Shown here piece after piece: positions 17,066 to 24,812 of a stretch of 64,000 nt of DNA. The DNA comes from Gammaproteobacteria bacterium 53_120_T64 (GTDB lineage: Bacteria; Pseudomonadota; Gammaproteobacteria; Pseudomonadales; Porticoccaceae), in assembly GCA_002162815.1 (NCBI GenBank), contig MAAT01000067.1, positions 24,547-88,546 of the forward strand. The letters run 5' to 3'. The notes beneath the pieces are model-generated. The model saw only the letters and a program-made list of their open reading frames with translations, was not told the origin of the DNA and did no database searches. Made by a program: the position numbers and the translations under genes. How positions within the stretch are numbered: the stretch's first letter is position 1; each line of letters starts with the position of its first letter.

Positions 17066-18748
17066 ATGACACGGCTGTATCAAGTATTTATTTTATTATT
17101 CTTGCTGCTTATCTTTGCAGCATTGACACCCTGGCAGTGGTATCCCCGAGATTGGCGCGTTTGGTATGCGGATAATTTTGGGGCCAGTGCTTTTCAAGAG
17201 CAGGCGGCAACGATTCCTGCCATTTCTAGCGATAATACGGAAGAGGCTTGTCCGCCCGATATCAAGGGTTGGCGCAAGGCGCAAACGATCGCGGGCATTG
17301 ATGTTTCGGCCTCTTCCAATTGCCTTGCCGACAATCCTCATGCGGTAGCGGCCTTTGTCAAGGGTACCAACAACGTCGGTCATATGACCTTGATGAAGTC
17401 TCGCTTGTCCCCCGATGCGGTGGTCAAAGGGCGAGATCTCGATGGCGATGGTGACCCGGACGAGATTCATATTCGTCTCGAGGTGTTCGAGTTAAATGGT
17501 GGGTCGCCAGATCTCAATGTGCCAGTGACACAGTACGCCATTGCCCCCGGGGTGATGCCGGGCCTTTGGGTGTTTGCACCAAAATCGGCCGGTATGTCAA
17601 CCGAAAATTTTGAGTCGCTAGTGGCGCAGCCGGGTTTGCGTCTACCCTCTCCGGCGATACGTGTCGAGCAGGGCGACAAGGTTATTGTGACCCTCGAAAA
17701 CACCCACTATATGCCCCATACCATTCACTTTCATGGCGTTGACCACCCTTTTCAAACGGCCAGTGGTGAGGGCAATGATGGGGTGCCAGTAATGAGTGAA
17801 ATGCCGGTAATGCCGGGCCAGCAGCGCAGTTATGAAATGCAGCCGCGCCAAGCCGGCACCATGTTTTATCACTGCCATGTCGAGGTGCAGGCCCATGTCT
17901 TAATGGGTTTAAATGGTATGTTTGTGATCGAGGAAAATCGCCCGAATAACTGGGTGCAAACCTTTAATATTGGCGATGGTTTTGTGCGTCACAGTTCGGT
18001 GGCGGTGAAGGAAGAATACGACCGCGAATACGACCTGCACTATCAAGATCTCGATAAAGAGCTGGGTGCGAAAATTCAGCAAACCAACGACCCGCGCCTG
18101 GTAACTCAGCAGATTCACCGCGAATACGATATTAGCCAAGCCGATTTTGAATATTACACTCTCAATGGGCGCTCCTTTCCCTATACGGCAAAGGACTCGC
18201 TGATCGTCACCGCGCCGAATGAAAAGCTCAAGTTGCGAGTGCTCAACGGTGGTAGCGAGGGTGTGGCGATACACACCCACGGTCATAAAGTGACGATCAG
18301 TCACTACGATGGTGTTGAGCATCCCGAGCCCGCGCGCATTACCCGCGATGTGGTGTGGGTTGCCTCGGCTCAGCGAGTGGATCTGGAACTTTCCACCGTA
18401 GATGATGGCCTCCACAGCTATGGTGAGGGCGTTTGGCTAATGCACGATCATCAAGAGAGGGGCGTGACCACTGATGGTTTTGGCCCTGGTGGTAATGTCA
18501 GTGCCATTGTTTACGAGCGTTTCCTGCAGGATGACGGCTGGCCGATGACCTTCGGTATGGCTTGGAAAAATTTCCTGACACCGGGTTTTTACCAGCGTCA
18601 GGAAGATGGCTCTGGGGTGACAGCGTTGTTGCCGGGCGTAGAGGCTAGCGGCCCTTCGAGTTGGCGCTTGTTCGCCATGGCTATACTCGCCGGCCTATTT
18701 GTTGGGATCCTTATCAGCTGGATACTAAAGGGAAGGTCTAATGTTTAG
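17066..18748 (+). CDS. Membrane-anchored two-domain multicopper oxidase
   Basis: 560 residues. An N-terminal helix (about 4-22) and a C-terminal helix (about 536-556) flank two cupredoxin domains. Trinuclear-site histidines are all visible: H221/H223 (HFHG), H269/H271 (HCH), H403/H405/H407 (HTHGH) and H460/H462 (HDH). The only type-1 copper cysteine is C270, with H277 and M280 nearby; the second domain has MHDH instead of HCH. This pattern resembles type-C two-domain oxidases. An Asp-rich loop (DLDGDGDPDE, residues 124-133) looks like a calcium-binding insertion. Such enzymes reduce O2 (or nitrite in relatives) while oxidising a small donor or Cu(I). Operon position suggests a link to copper handling or electron flow for the monooxygenase. 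Confidence 0.88.
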   Translation: MTRLYQVFILLFLLLIFAALTPWQWYPRDWRVWYADNFGASAFQEQAATIPAISSDNTEEACPPDIKGWRKAQTIAGIDVSASSNCLADNPHAVAAFVKGTNNVGHMTLMKSRLSPDAVVKGRDLDGDGDPDEIHIRLEVFELNGGSPDLNVPVTQYAIAPGVMPGLWVFAPKSAGMSTENFESLVAQPGLRLPSPAIRVEQGDKVIVTLENTHYMPHTIHFHGVDHPFQTASGEGNDGVPVMSEMPVMPGQQRSYEMQPRQAGTMFYHCHVEVQAHVLMGLNGMFVIEENRPNNWVQTFNIGDGFVRHSSVAVKEEYDREYDLHYQDLDKELGAKIQQTNDPRLVTQQIHREYDISQADFEYYTLNGRSFPYTAKDSLIVTAPNEKLKLRVLNGGSEGVAIHTHGHKVTISHYDGVEHPEPARITRDVVWVASAQRVDLELSTVDDGLHSYGEGVWLMHDHQERGVTTDGFGPGGNVSAIVYERFLQDDGWPMTFGMAWKNFLTPGFYQRQEDGSGVTALLPGVEASGPSSWRLFAMAILAGLFVGILISWILKGRSNV

Positions 18749-19406
18749 GGCCTGCACTCAGCGCCTATTATCGCCCTTGCTGGGGCTATTGATAAGCCTG
18801 CCGGGCTTTGCGGCCAGCAGCCACCAGCATCACATGCCGGGTATGGTAATGGATGCTACGGGCATGGTGATGGGGGGTAATAGCGATCAGTTACCCGAGG
18901 ACTGTCAGGCTATCTCTGCAGAATACGAGTTTACCGTGTTGGCGGGAACGCGTTTCGCCGAGCCGTATGCGGCGACAGCGTTTGGTTTTGATCAGCATCA
19001 ATGGCAGGTTAAGCCTTGTAGTCGGATTACCATTAATTTCAAAAATGAAGATGACGTGCGCCACCAGTGGATGCTCCACGGTTTGCCGAAGTATCTGTAC
19101 GATCGAGGCATGTTTCATATGGAGGCCTCCGGTGGTTTTGCGCAAACCGGAACTTTTATTGTTCCGAGTGATAATAAAACCTACCTCGTGCATTGTGATA
19201 TTGCCCAGCATATGGAGAAGGGTATGAAGGGGCAGTTAATTGTTGGCACTGGTAGCGGTGATCTTTGGAGTATCCCGGGCGTCACTGCAGATTTTCAGCG
19301 GGAAAGGGTGTCACTCGATAATGGTCAAAAAATAGGCTTGCTATTGTCGGCCCTACTGGCAGCCCTTGCAGGTTTTATAACAATAAAAAAATTCGCCAAA
19401 AAGTAA
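18741..19406 (+). CDS. Membrane-anchored cupredoxin (blue copper protein)
   Basis: 221 residues, overlapping the multicopper oxidase by 8 bases, so probably translationally coupled. A signal peptide precedes a His/Met-rich stretch (SSHQHHMPGM, GMVMGG). The cupredoxin domain spans about residues 60-170 with type-1 copper ligands H108 (VRHQW), C152, H157 and M162 (HCDIAQHMEKGM). A C-terminal helix (about 196-214) and Lys-rich tail anchor it. It most likely shuttles electrons or copper in the periplasm, with the preceding oxidase as partner. The Met/His-rich start could also bind Cu(I) directly. Confidence 0.86.
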   Translation: MFRACTQRLLSPLLGLLISLPGFAASSHQHHMPGMVMDATGMVMGGNSDQLPEDCQAISAEYEFTVLAGTRFAEPYAATAFGFDQHQWQVKPCSRITINFKNEDDVRHQWMLHGLPKYLYDRGMFHMEASGGFAQTGTFIVPSDNKTYLVHCDIAQHMEKGMKGQLIVGTGSGDLWSIPGVTADFQRERVSLDNGQKIGLLLSALLAALAGFITIKKFAKK

Positions 19407-19713
19407 CCTGTGGTCTGAATTGATGCTCCTTGGCTAGCCTTGACTCGCCATTGCTCGCGACTGTATCGATCTGACGCGCGACGGGTCTTGCCGCTAAAAA
19501 ATCCTTTTTAATTCTGCGCTATTCTCTTAATTGTGTGTCAACGGGATGACATTGTTCTGGTCTTTTTATGGGTTTCCTTCTCTTAGAAGCTATTGAATTA
19601 GCAAGGCTTTTGGTCTCTTTATAAGCTTTATTCATGTGGAAGGAGTCACATAATCATGATAGAGTCCGCGTCGAATTTTACTGCAATAAAAGTTACGCCT
19701 AAGGGGAAGAGAA
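19407..19713 (+). other. Intergenic region between the copper genes and the RND module, 307 bases
   Basis: It holds no long reading frame. A purine-rich AGGAG (19641-19645) precedes an ATG at 19656, which opens a short out-of-frame reading frame that runs into the transporter gene. A second ribosome-binding site, AAGGGGAAGAG, precedes the TTG at 19714. No clear terminator or near-consensus promoter was found, so the transporter genes may be read from the monooxygenase promoter or from their own. Confidence 0.5.
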
Positions 19714-22140
19714 TTGGAGACTGCACGCTACCGTCTGTCGAGATATGTCATACATCATCGTTGGGCATCATTGCTGGTTTTTCTGGCTTTGACTATTTTC
19801 TTTGCCGTAGGTATTAGTCGGGTTGAATTGAAAACGATCTTTTCCGATTTGTTACCCAGTACGCATCCTTTTGTGCAAACTTATAAAGACCACCCTAACT
19901 TTGGTAACCCCCTGACCGTTACGGTGATGATCAAGCGCACCGATGGTGAGTCCATTTATAACCCCGAAACCTTGCAAAAAGTTTGGGATATGACTCGCAA
20001 TATCGATTTGATTGCCGGCGTCGATCACGACCAGATTCTCTCTATCACCACTGAAAAAGCCCGCTATGCTCAGGCGACGCCCTTTGGTATCGATAGTCAG
20101 CCGCTGATGGGTGACCACTCGCCACAGACCGAAGCGGAAATGGCTGAGTTTTTAGAGCGCGTCAAAAAATCACCGGGTAGCCGTGCCTTCCTTATCTCTC
20201 ACGATGAAAAAGCGACCATTATTCAGGCGACCTTTATTGAACGTCTGCTCGATTACGGCGTGGTGTTTAACGAAATTCAGGAAAAAATCATCGATGCTGA
20301 ACGCGATGATGCCCACGAGATTCATGTTGCCGGGCAGCCAGTGTTGACGGGTTGGGTGTACTTCTATGAAAAACAAATGCTGCAGATTTTTGGCATAACA
20401 GGCGCGGCGCTGTTAATTTCATTATTCCTGTATATGCGCAATGTGGTTGGCATCGTTGTGCCAGTGGTGACCAGTGTGGTCGCTGCGATATGGGGCTTCG
20501 GTTTTGTGGGCTGGCTTGGCGACCCCATCGAACCACTGATTATGGTGGTGCCGATATTGCTAGTCGCGCGTTCGTTTAGTCATGCGGTGCAGTTTATCGA
20601 GCGCTATTATGAAATTTACTATCACGTTCAGGATAAGAAAAAGTCGGCAGAGATCTGCATGAGCGTGATGATGGCGCCTGGCATACTAGGGATTGTTACC
20701 GATGCCATCGGCCTGTTCTTGATTGCCATTGCACCGATACCGACCATGGAGCGTTTTGCCGTCTTTTGCGGATTCTGGGCTCTGATGCTGGTCCCCACTG
20801 GCGTATTCCTGACGCCCATCTTGTTATCAATGATGCCCAAGCCGAAAAACGTCAACCAAATCATTGGTCTTGATGGCGATCATGCGCTTATTCATGCGGG
20901 CATCAAGCACATGTTGCAAAAGGTCAGCAAGCTAAGCTTTGGTCCCCCCGCAAAAATAACGACCGTCGTGGTTATTGTGCTGTCGGTCTTCGGCCTGTCA
21001 AAAATGCTCGAGTTAAAAATCGGCAACCCGGTAGCGGGCAGTAATCTGCTGTGGAGTGATTCAGAGTACAACGTCGCCATTGCCGAAATTAATAGTCACT
21101 TCCCGGGCTTGAACACCCTGGAGATTATTTTTGAAGTGAAAGAACAGACGCAGCAGCGCTTGCTCAAGCAGGCCGATCCCATCTTTAAGATGACGGAGCT
21201 GCAGCGCATCGTTGAGAGTAGTGACTTCCCACCGGTGGCAACGCTGTCGTTTGCCGATTATTTACCCGAGGCCAACCGTCTGTTCAGTGGCGGTAACCCG
21301 AAGTGGGCACCCTTGGATCACAGCGATATGGCGGTGCAGGCCGCCTCCGGTGCGGTGCTCTTTGGTACCAGTCCGAAGGCCTTTTCCCATGTCACCGACT
21401 TTGTACAGCAGAATGGTACGGTTTCTCTGTGGTATAAGGATAACAAGCAGGAAACTGTCGATGCGGCCCTGGAATCTGTGCGTGCGGCCCTCGATGAAAT
21501 TGGCATCGATCACGATAATTACCGGGTTCGTCTCGGCTCCGGTACGATCGCACTGCAGCAGTCGATTAACGATACCGTCGACCTCTACCAGTGGTACATA
21601 CTTGGTGCCCTAAACCTGGTTATCTTGATCAGTTGTTCGTGGGCCTACCGCTCATTAGTGGCGGGTGTTTTGCTTTTGATACCGGTCAATATGTCTAATG
21701 TTTTTCTGGCAATGTCAATGGTTTATATGGGTGTTGGCCTCGATGTCAATACGCTGCCAATTGCCGCCATCGGCATCGGTGTGGGTATCGATTATGGCAT
21801 TTACCTGCTGAGTCGAATCTGTGAGGAATACCAGGGCTTTAAAGACTACGGCAAAGCCATCTACGCCGCCGTTGCCACCACCGGTAAGGCCATCTTCTTT
21901 ACCGCGGCCATTGTCCTGATCGGCATCCTGCCCTGGTACTTTATGTCCGAGCTGAAGTTCCTCGCCGATATGGGGCTGCTGCTGGTGATGGTGATGTTGA
22001 TCAATATGGTTATTGCCCTGATCGTCGTGCCGCTGTTGGTGTGGTTGATTAAGCCGAAGTTTGTTAGTTCGGAAGATCTTCTGGTCGGCGAAGGTGTCGA
22101 TCTGTCGGAGTATGCAGGAGGGGAAGAATCCCTCAAGTAG
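19714..22140 (+). CDS. MMPL/RND-superfamily transporter
   Basis: 808 residues, twelve membrane helices in two halves, each starting with one helix, a large periplasmic loop and five more helices. The fourth helix of the second half carries GIGVGIDYGIYLLSRI, typical of the MMPL/HpnN-like branch of RND transporters that move lipids and other hydrophobic compounds. The start is TTG 19714, with AAGGGGAAGAG upstream and a normal-looking N-terminus (YRLSRYVIHHRW). It heads a same-strand set with DUF1329, YCF48-like and DUF1302 genes, a recurring combination in hydrophobic-compound metabolism. The transported compound and direction are unknown. Confidence 0.9.
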   Translation: METARYRLSRYVIHHRWASLLVFLALTIFFAVGISRVELKTIFSDLLPSTHPFVQTYKDHPNFGNPLTVTVMIKRTDGESIYNPETLQKVWDMTRNIDLIAGVDHDQILSITTEKARYAQATPFGIDSQPLMGDHSPQTEAEMAEFLERVKKSPGSRAFLISHDEKATIIQATFIERLLDYGVVFNEIQEKIIDAERDDAHEIHVAGQPVLTGWVYFYEKQMLQIFGITGAALLISLFLYMRNVVGIVVPVVTSVVAAIWGFGFVGWLGDPIEPLIMVVPILLVARSFSHAVQFIERYYEIYYHVQDKKKSAEICMSVMMAPGILGIVTDAIGLFLIAIAPIPTMERFAVFCGFWALMLVPTGVFLTPILLSMMPKPKNVNQIIGLDGDHALIHAGIKHMLQKVSKLSFGPPAKITTVVVIVLSVFGLSKMLELKIGNPVAGSNLLWSDSEYNVAIAEINSHFPGLNTLEIIFEVKEQTQQRLLKQADPIFKMTELQRIVESSDFPPVATLSFADYLPEANRLFSGGNPKWAPLDHSDMAVQAASGAVLFGTSPKAFSHVTDFVQQNGTVSLWYKDNKQETVDAALESVRAALDEIGIDHDNYRVRLGSGTIALQQSINDTVDLYQWYILGALNLVILISCSWAYRSLVAGVLLLIPVNMSNVFLAMSMVYMGVGLDVNTLPIAAIGIGVGIDYGIYLLSRICEEYQGFKDYGKAIYAAVATTGKAIFFTAAIVLIGILPWYFMSELKFLADMGLLLVMVMLINMVIALIVVPLLVWLIKPKFVSSEDLLVGEGVDLSEYAGGEESLK

Positions 22141-22230
22141 CGTGAATATGTCAGTGTTTTACAGGGTTTATAAAAAATAGCCCACTAGTGTTTGTTATGT
22201 GGGCTGGAACTAGAATTAGGAGTATGGTTA

Positions 22231-23619
22231 ATGCACATTAAAAAGTATGATTTTGACTACAGCCGTCGGTTTTTTATGGACAAGATGGCCAAAGGCACCA
22301 TGGGTGCAGGTGTTCTCACCTCATTGATGCCGTTGATCGGCAATACAGGTGATATAAGTAAGGCCTACCCCGAAGAGCTGACCAATATTGAAGCTTTCAC
22401 CAAAGGTAAGGTCAAAACCGGCGATATTATCGACGCGAACAATGTTGAATACATTAAAGACTTAATCGACCCCGTCGCTTACCTGCAAATCACCCAAATG
22501 GGTCGCCGCATTCGTATAGCACCCACGACAACAGATGCCACAGAGTTATTCCCTAGGGATTATCTGGAGGCAACCTTGCGCAATCAGGGTAAGGGCGCTT
22601 TTGACGCCAACGGCAATGTTGTCCATAAGCTTGATGGCAAACCTTGGATTGGCGGTGCGGCTTTCCCCGACCCGCAAACAGGCCTTGAAGCCTTTGCCAA
22701 TGTAACGATGAGCTGGGGTCGTCACGACACTGCTGTTTACGCCATTGAAGATAATGATATTGGCCCCGACGGTGATATCGAATACTCCTACAACCTCGGT
22801 TGGTGTGAAAAGAACACCGTCGGCCTGGTCAGCAACCCCGATGGCCCCTATTGGGAAGGTCACGAAGATAAGTTGCGCTACCAGTCGGTTTGGTTTACGG
22901 CACCGAATGATGTTAAAGGCACCAGCTTCCTCAATATCTGGAAATACGATCAGCGCGAATTCCCCGATTTGTTTGGCTACCTGCCCGCCTTTAAACGCGT
23001 GCGTCGCTTCCCAACCAACCAGCGCTTTGAACCGTTGGTACCAGGTATTACTTTCTTCCTCTCTGATGCCTGGGGCGCTGGTGACCCCATGCTGACTTGG
23101 GGCAACTACAAGATTATTGGCCGTGGTCCCTTTCTGGGCTCTCAGTCAGGAACATGGCAGGGCGATCAAGAAAATTGGTCGAAAGATGCAACTTTACACG
23201 GTGGTAAAAAGGGCCTTAACTTCTTTGAGGTTGACTTCCAGCTCTGCCCTGAAGTGCTCGTCATTGAAGCTGAGCCAGTTGGCTTCCCGCGTGCGCCAGT
23301 CAGCAAAAAGCGTATTTGGCTTGACGTGCGTAACATGGCACCTATTGGTTATGTAACCTACGACCGTCGTGGCGAGCTATGGCGTTCATTTGAGGTTGGC
23401 TATAGCCAGCAGAAGAAAGGTGACTTGGCCAACGTGGATGCTAAGGGTAATGCCGAGTGGTCCTGGTCCTACGTACATGCACATGACGTACAGACCAATC
23501 GCTTCTCGCGATTTAACCATGCTAAAAGTGTTAAAGGCGGCCTGCAAACGGCATTTGATACCGAAGATGCCTACGACAAGTACCTGACCATTCAGGCTAT
23601 TCGTCGTCTCGGTAGTTAA
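22231..23619 (+). CDS. DUF1329 periplasmic/outer-membrane-associated protein with twin-arginine signal
   Basis: 462 residues. DUF1329 proteins are LolA/LolB-like folds thought to handle hydrophobic molecules in the periplasm. Family traits are visible in the middle (MSWGRHDTAVYA, SLFNYLR-like blocks replaced by KDLIDPVAYLQI) and near the end (RIWLDVRNMAPIGYVTYDRRGELWR). The N-terminus holds SRRFFMDKMAKG, a good twin-arginine motif followed by a moderately hydrophobic stretch, so export may be folded, via Tat. I start at ATG 22231, 39 bases inside the longest frame, because GGAG lies just ahead. It is flanked by the RND and YCF48-like genes. Confidence 0.88.
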   Translation: MHIKKYDFDYSRRFFMDKMAKGTMGAGVLTSLMPLIGNTGDISKAYPEELTNIEAFTKGKVKTGDIIDANNVEYIKDLIDPVAYLQITQMGRRIRIAPTTTDATELFPRDYLEATLRNQGKGAFDANGNVVHKLDGKPWIGGAAFPDPQTGLEAFANVTMSWGRHDTAVYAIEDNDIGPDGDIEYSYNLGWCEKNTVGLVSNPDGPYWEGHEDKLRYQSVWFTAPNDVKGTSFLNIWKYDQREFPDLFGYLPAFKRVRRFPTNQRFEPLVPGITFFLSDAWGAGDPMLTWGNYKIIGRGPFLGSQSGTWQGDQENWSKDATLHGGKKGLNFFEVDFQLCPEVLVIEAEPVGFPRAPVSKKRIWLDVRNMAPIGYVTYDRRGELWRSFEVGYSQQKKGDLANVDAKGNAEWSWSYVHAHDVQTNRFSRFNHAKSVKGGLQTAFDTEDAYDKYLTIQAIRRLGS

Positions 23620-23645
23620 TTTAAAAAATCTAGACTGGAGTGCAT

Positions 23646-24626
23646 GTGTTTAATTTCAAATTGGTACGTCAATCAATACTAAGCGCTGCACTGTGCGCCG
23701 GCTTCTTGTCAGCCGGTGCCCTGGCTAGTGAGCCCCCCACGGGGGGCATGCTCGACGTAGTGCATCAGGGCATTGTCCACGATGCACTTTACGATGTTTG
23801 TTTTCTCGGCCAGTCTGGGCTTGCCGTGGGTGTCGCAGGTTCAGTGTTGACCACCGATGACGCCGGTTCTAGCTGGCAGAGTGGCGCCGTTGATGTGCCA
23901 TATGCATTGCTAGGTGTCAGCTGTGGCCAGAAAGCCTCCATTGCCGTCGGGCAAGCGGGGCTAATTATGCGCAAAGAGGGTGATGCTGCCTGGGCTCAAG
24001 TCGATTCGGGTACCGACCAGCGCTTACTCTCCGTCAGTGCCAATGAGTCTGGACTTGCCGTTATCGTTGGTGGCTTTGGCACCGTGTTGAAGTCTACCGA
24101 TGCGGGTCAAACGTGGGCGCCCTTAAGTTTCGATTGGGAGGCCATTCTCAACGATTTTTATGAGCCCCATGTCTATGACGTTAGCGTCGCTACTGACGGC
24201 ATTATTACGTTGGTAGGTGAGTTCGATTTAGTGTTGCGTTCAGAAGATCAGGGTGAGACCTGGGCAACCGTCAACAAGGGCGATACATCGCTGTTTGCCC
24301 TGCACTACCGGGATGCCTCAACCGGCTTTTCGGTGGGACAGAACGGTAAGGTGGTGAAGACCGTTGACGGTGGTTTAACGTGGACGGTTTTGCCTGTACC
24401 GACGACAGAAAACCTACTGGATGTCTGGTCTTCAGGCAGTCAGGTCTTAGTCACCGGTATTCGAACCCTGTTGCGCAGTCGCGACGATGGCCTTAATTGG
24501 GAAGTGATTACCGAGGGTGATGTCAGTGTTCAGTGGTATCAGGCCATTGAGGGTGTTGTCGGTGAGGCAGGTACCGATAGTGTCGTAATGGTTGGCCATT
24601 CGGGTCGTGTTATTAATATCAAATAG
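23646..24626 (+). CDS. YCF48-like/BNR-repeat propeller protein
   Basis: 326 residues with a signal peptide (cleavage near ALASE) and repeated Asp-box motifs, among them TDDAGSSW, STDAGQTW, SEDQGETW, TVDGGLTW and SRDDGLNW, one per blade. This is the YCF48/Hcf136-type beta-propeller, here periplasmic. In such clusters it is thought to scaffold the RND transporter and its partners. I prefer the GTG at 23646, five bases after GGAG; the longest frame begins at a GTG that overlaps that site. The preceding stop is 26 bases away, so it is in the same operon. Confidence 0.85.
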   Translation: MFNFKLVRQSILSAALCAGFLSAGALASEPPTGGMLDVVHQGIVHDALYDVCFLGQSGLAVGVAGSVLTTDDAGSSWQSGAVDVPYALLGVSCGQKASIAVGQAGLIMRKEGDAAWAQVDSGTDQRLLSVSANESGLAVIVGGFGTVLKSTDAGQTWAPLSFDWEAILNDFYEPHVYDVSVATDGIITLVGEFDLVLRSEDQGETWATVNKGDTSLFALHYRDASTGFSVGQNGKVVKTVDGGLTWTVLPVPTTENLLDVWSSGSQVLVTGIRTLLRSRDDGLNWEVITEGDVSVQWYQAIEGVVGEAGTDSVVMVGHSGRVINIK

Positions 24627-24661
24627 TCTTGTCCGATCAAAAAATTCTAATGAGGTGCTAG

Positions 24662-24764
24662 CGTGGCGCAATGCCACGTGACGCCCAAGCGGTAGTTAAT
24701 TTATAACGCCATATTTACAGCCCTATTAGGGCTGTCACGAGTTTTTGGGCGCGTCTTTTGCGCC
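24662..24764 (+). promoter_or_regulatory. Three successive hairpins between the YCF48-like and DUF1302 genes
   Basis: CGTGGC/GCCACG (24662-24678), ACAGCCCT/AGGGCTGT (24717-24735, 3-base loop) and GGCGC/GCGCC (24748-24764). The second is followed by CACGAGTTTTT, a poor terminator, and the third by TACTCG. They could set differential expression of the outer-membrane gene by processing or partial termination. Confidence 0.5.
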
Positions 24765-24812
24765 TACTCGTTATCGCATATTAATTATAAATTTTTCATT
24801 AGGAGGTTGGGT

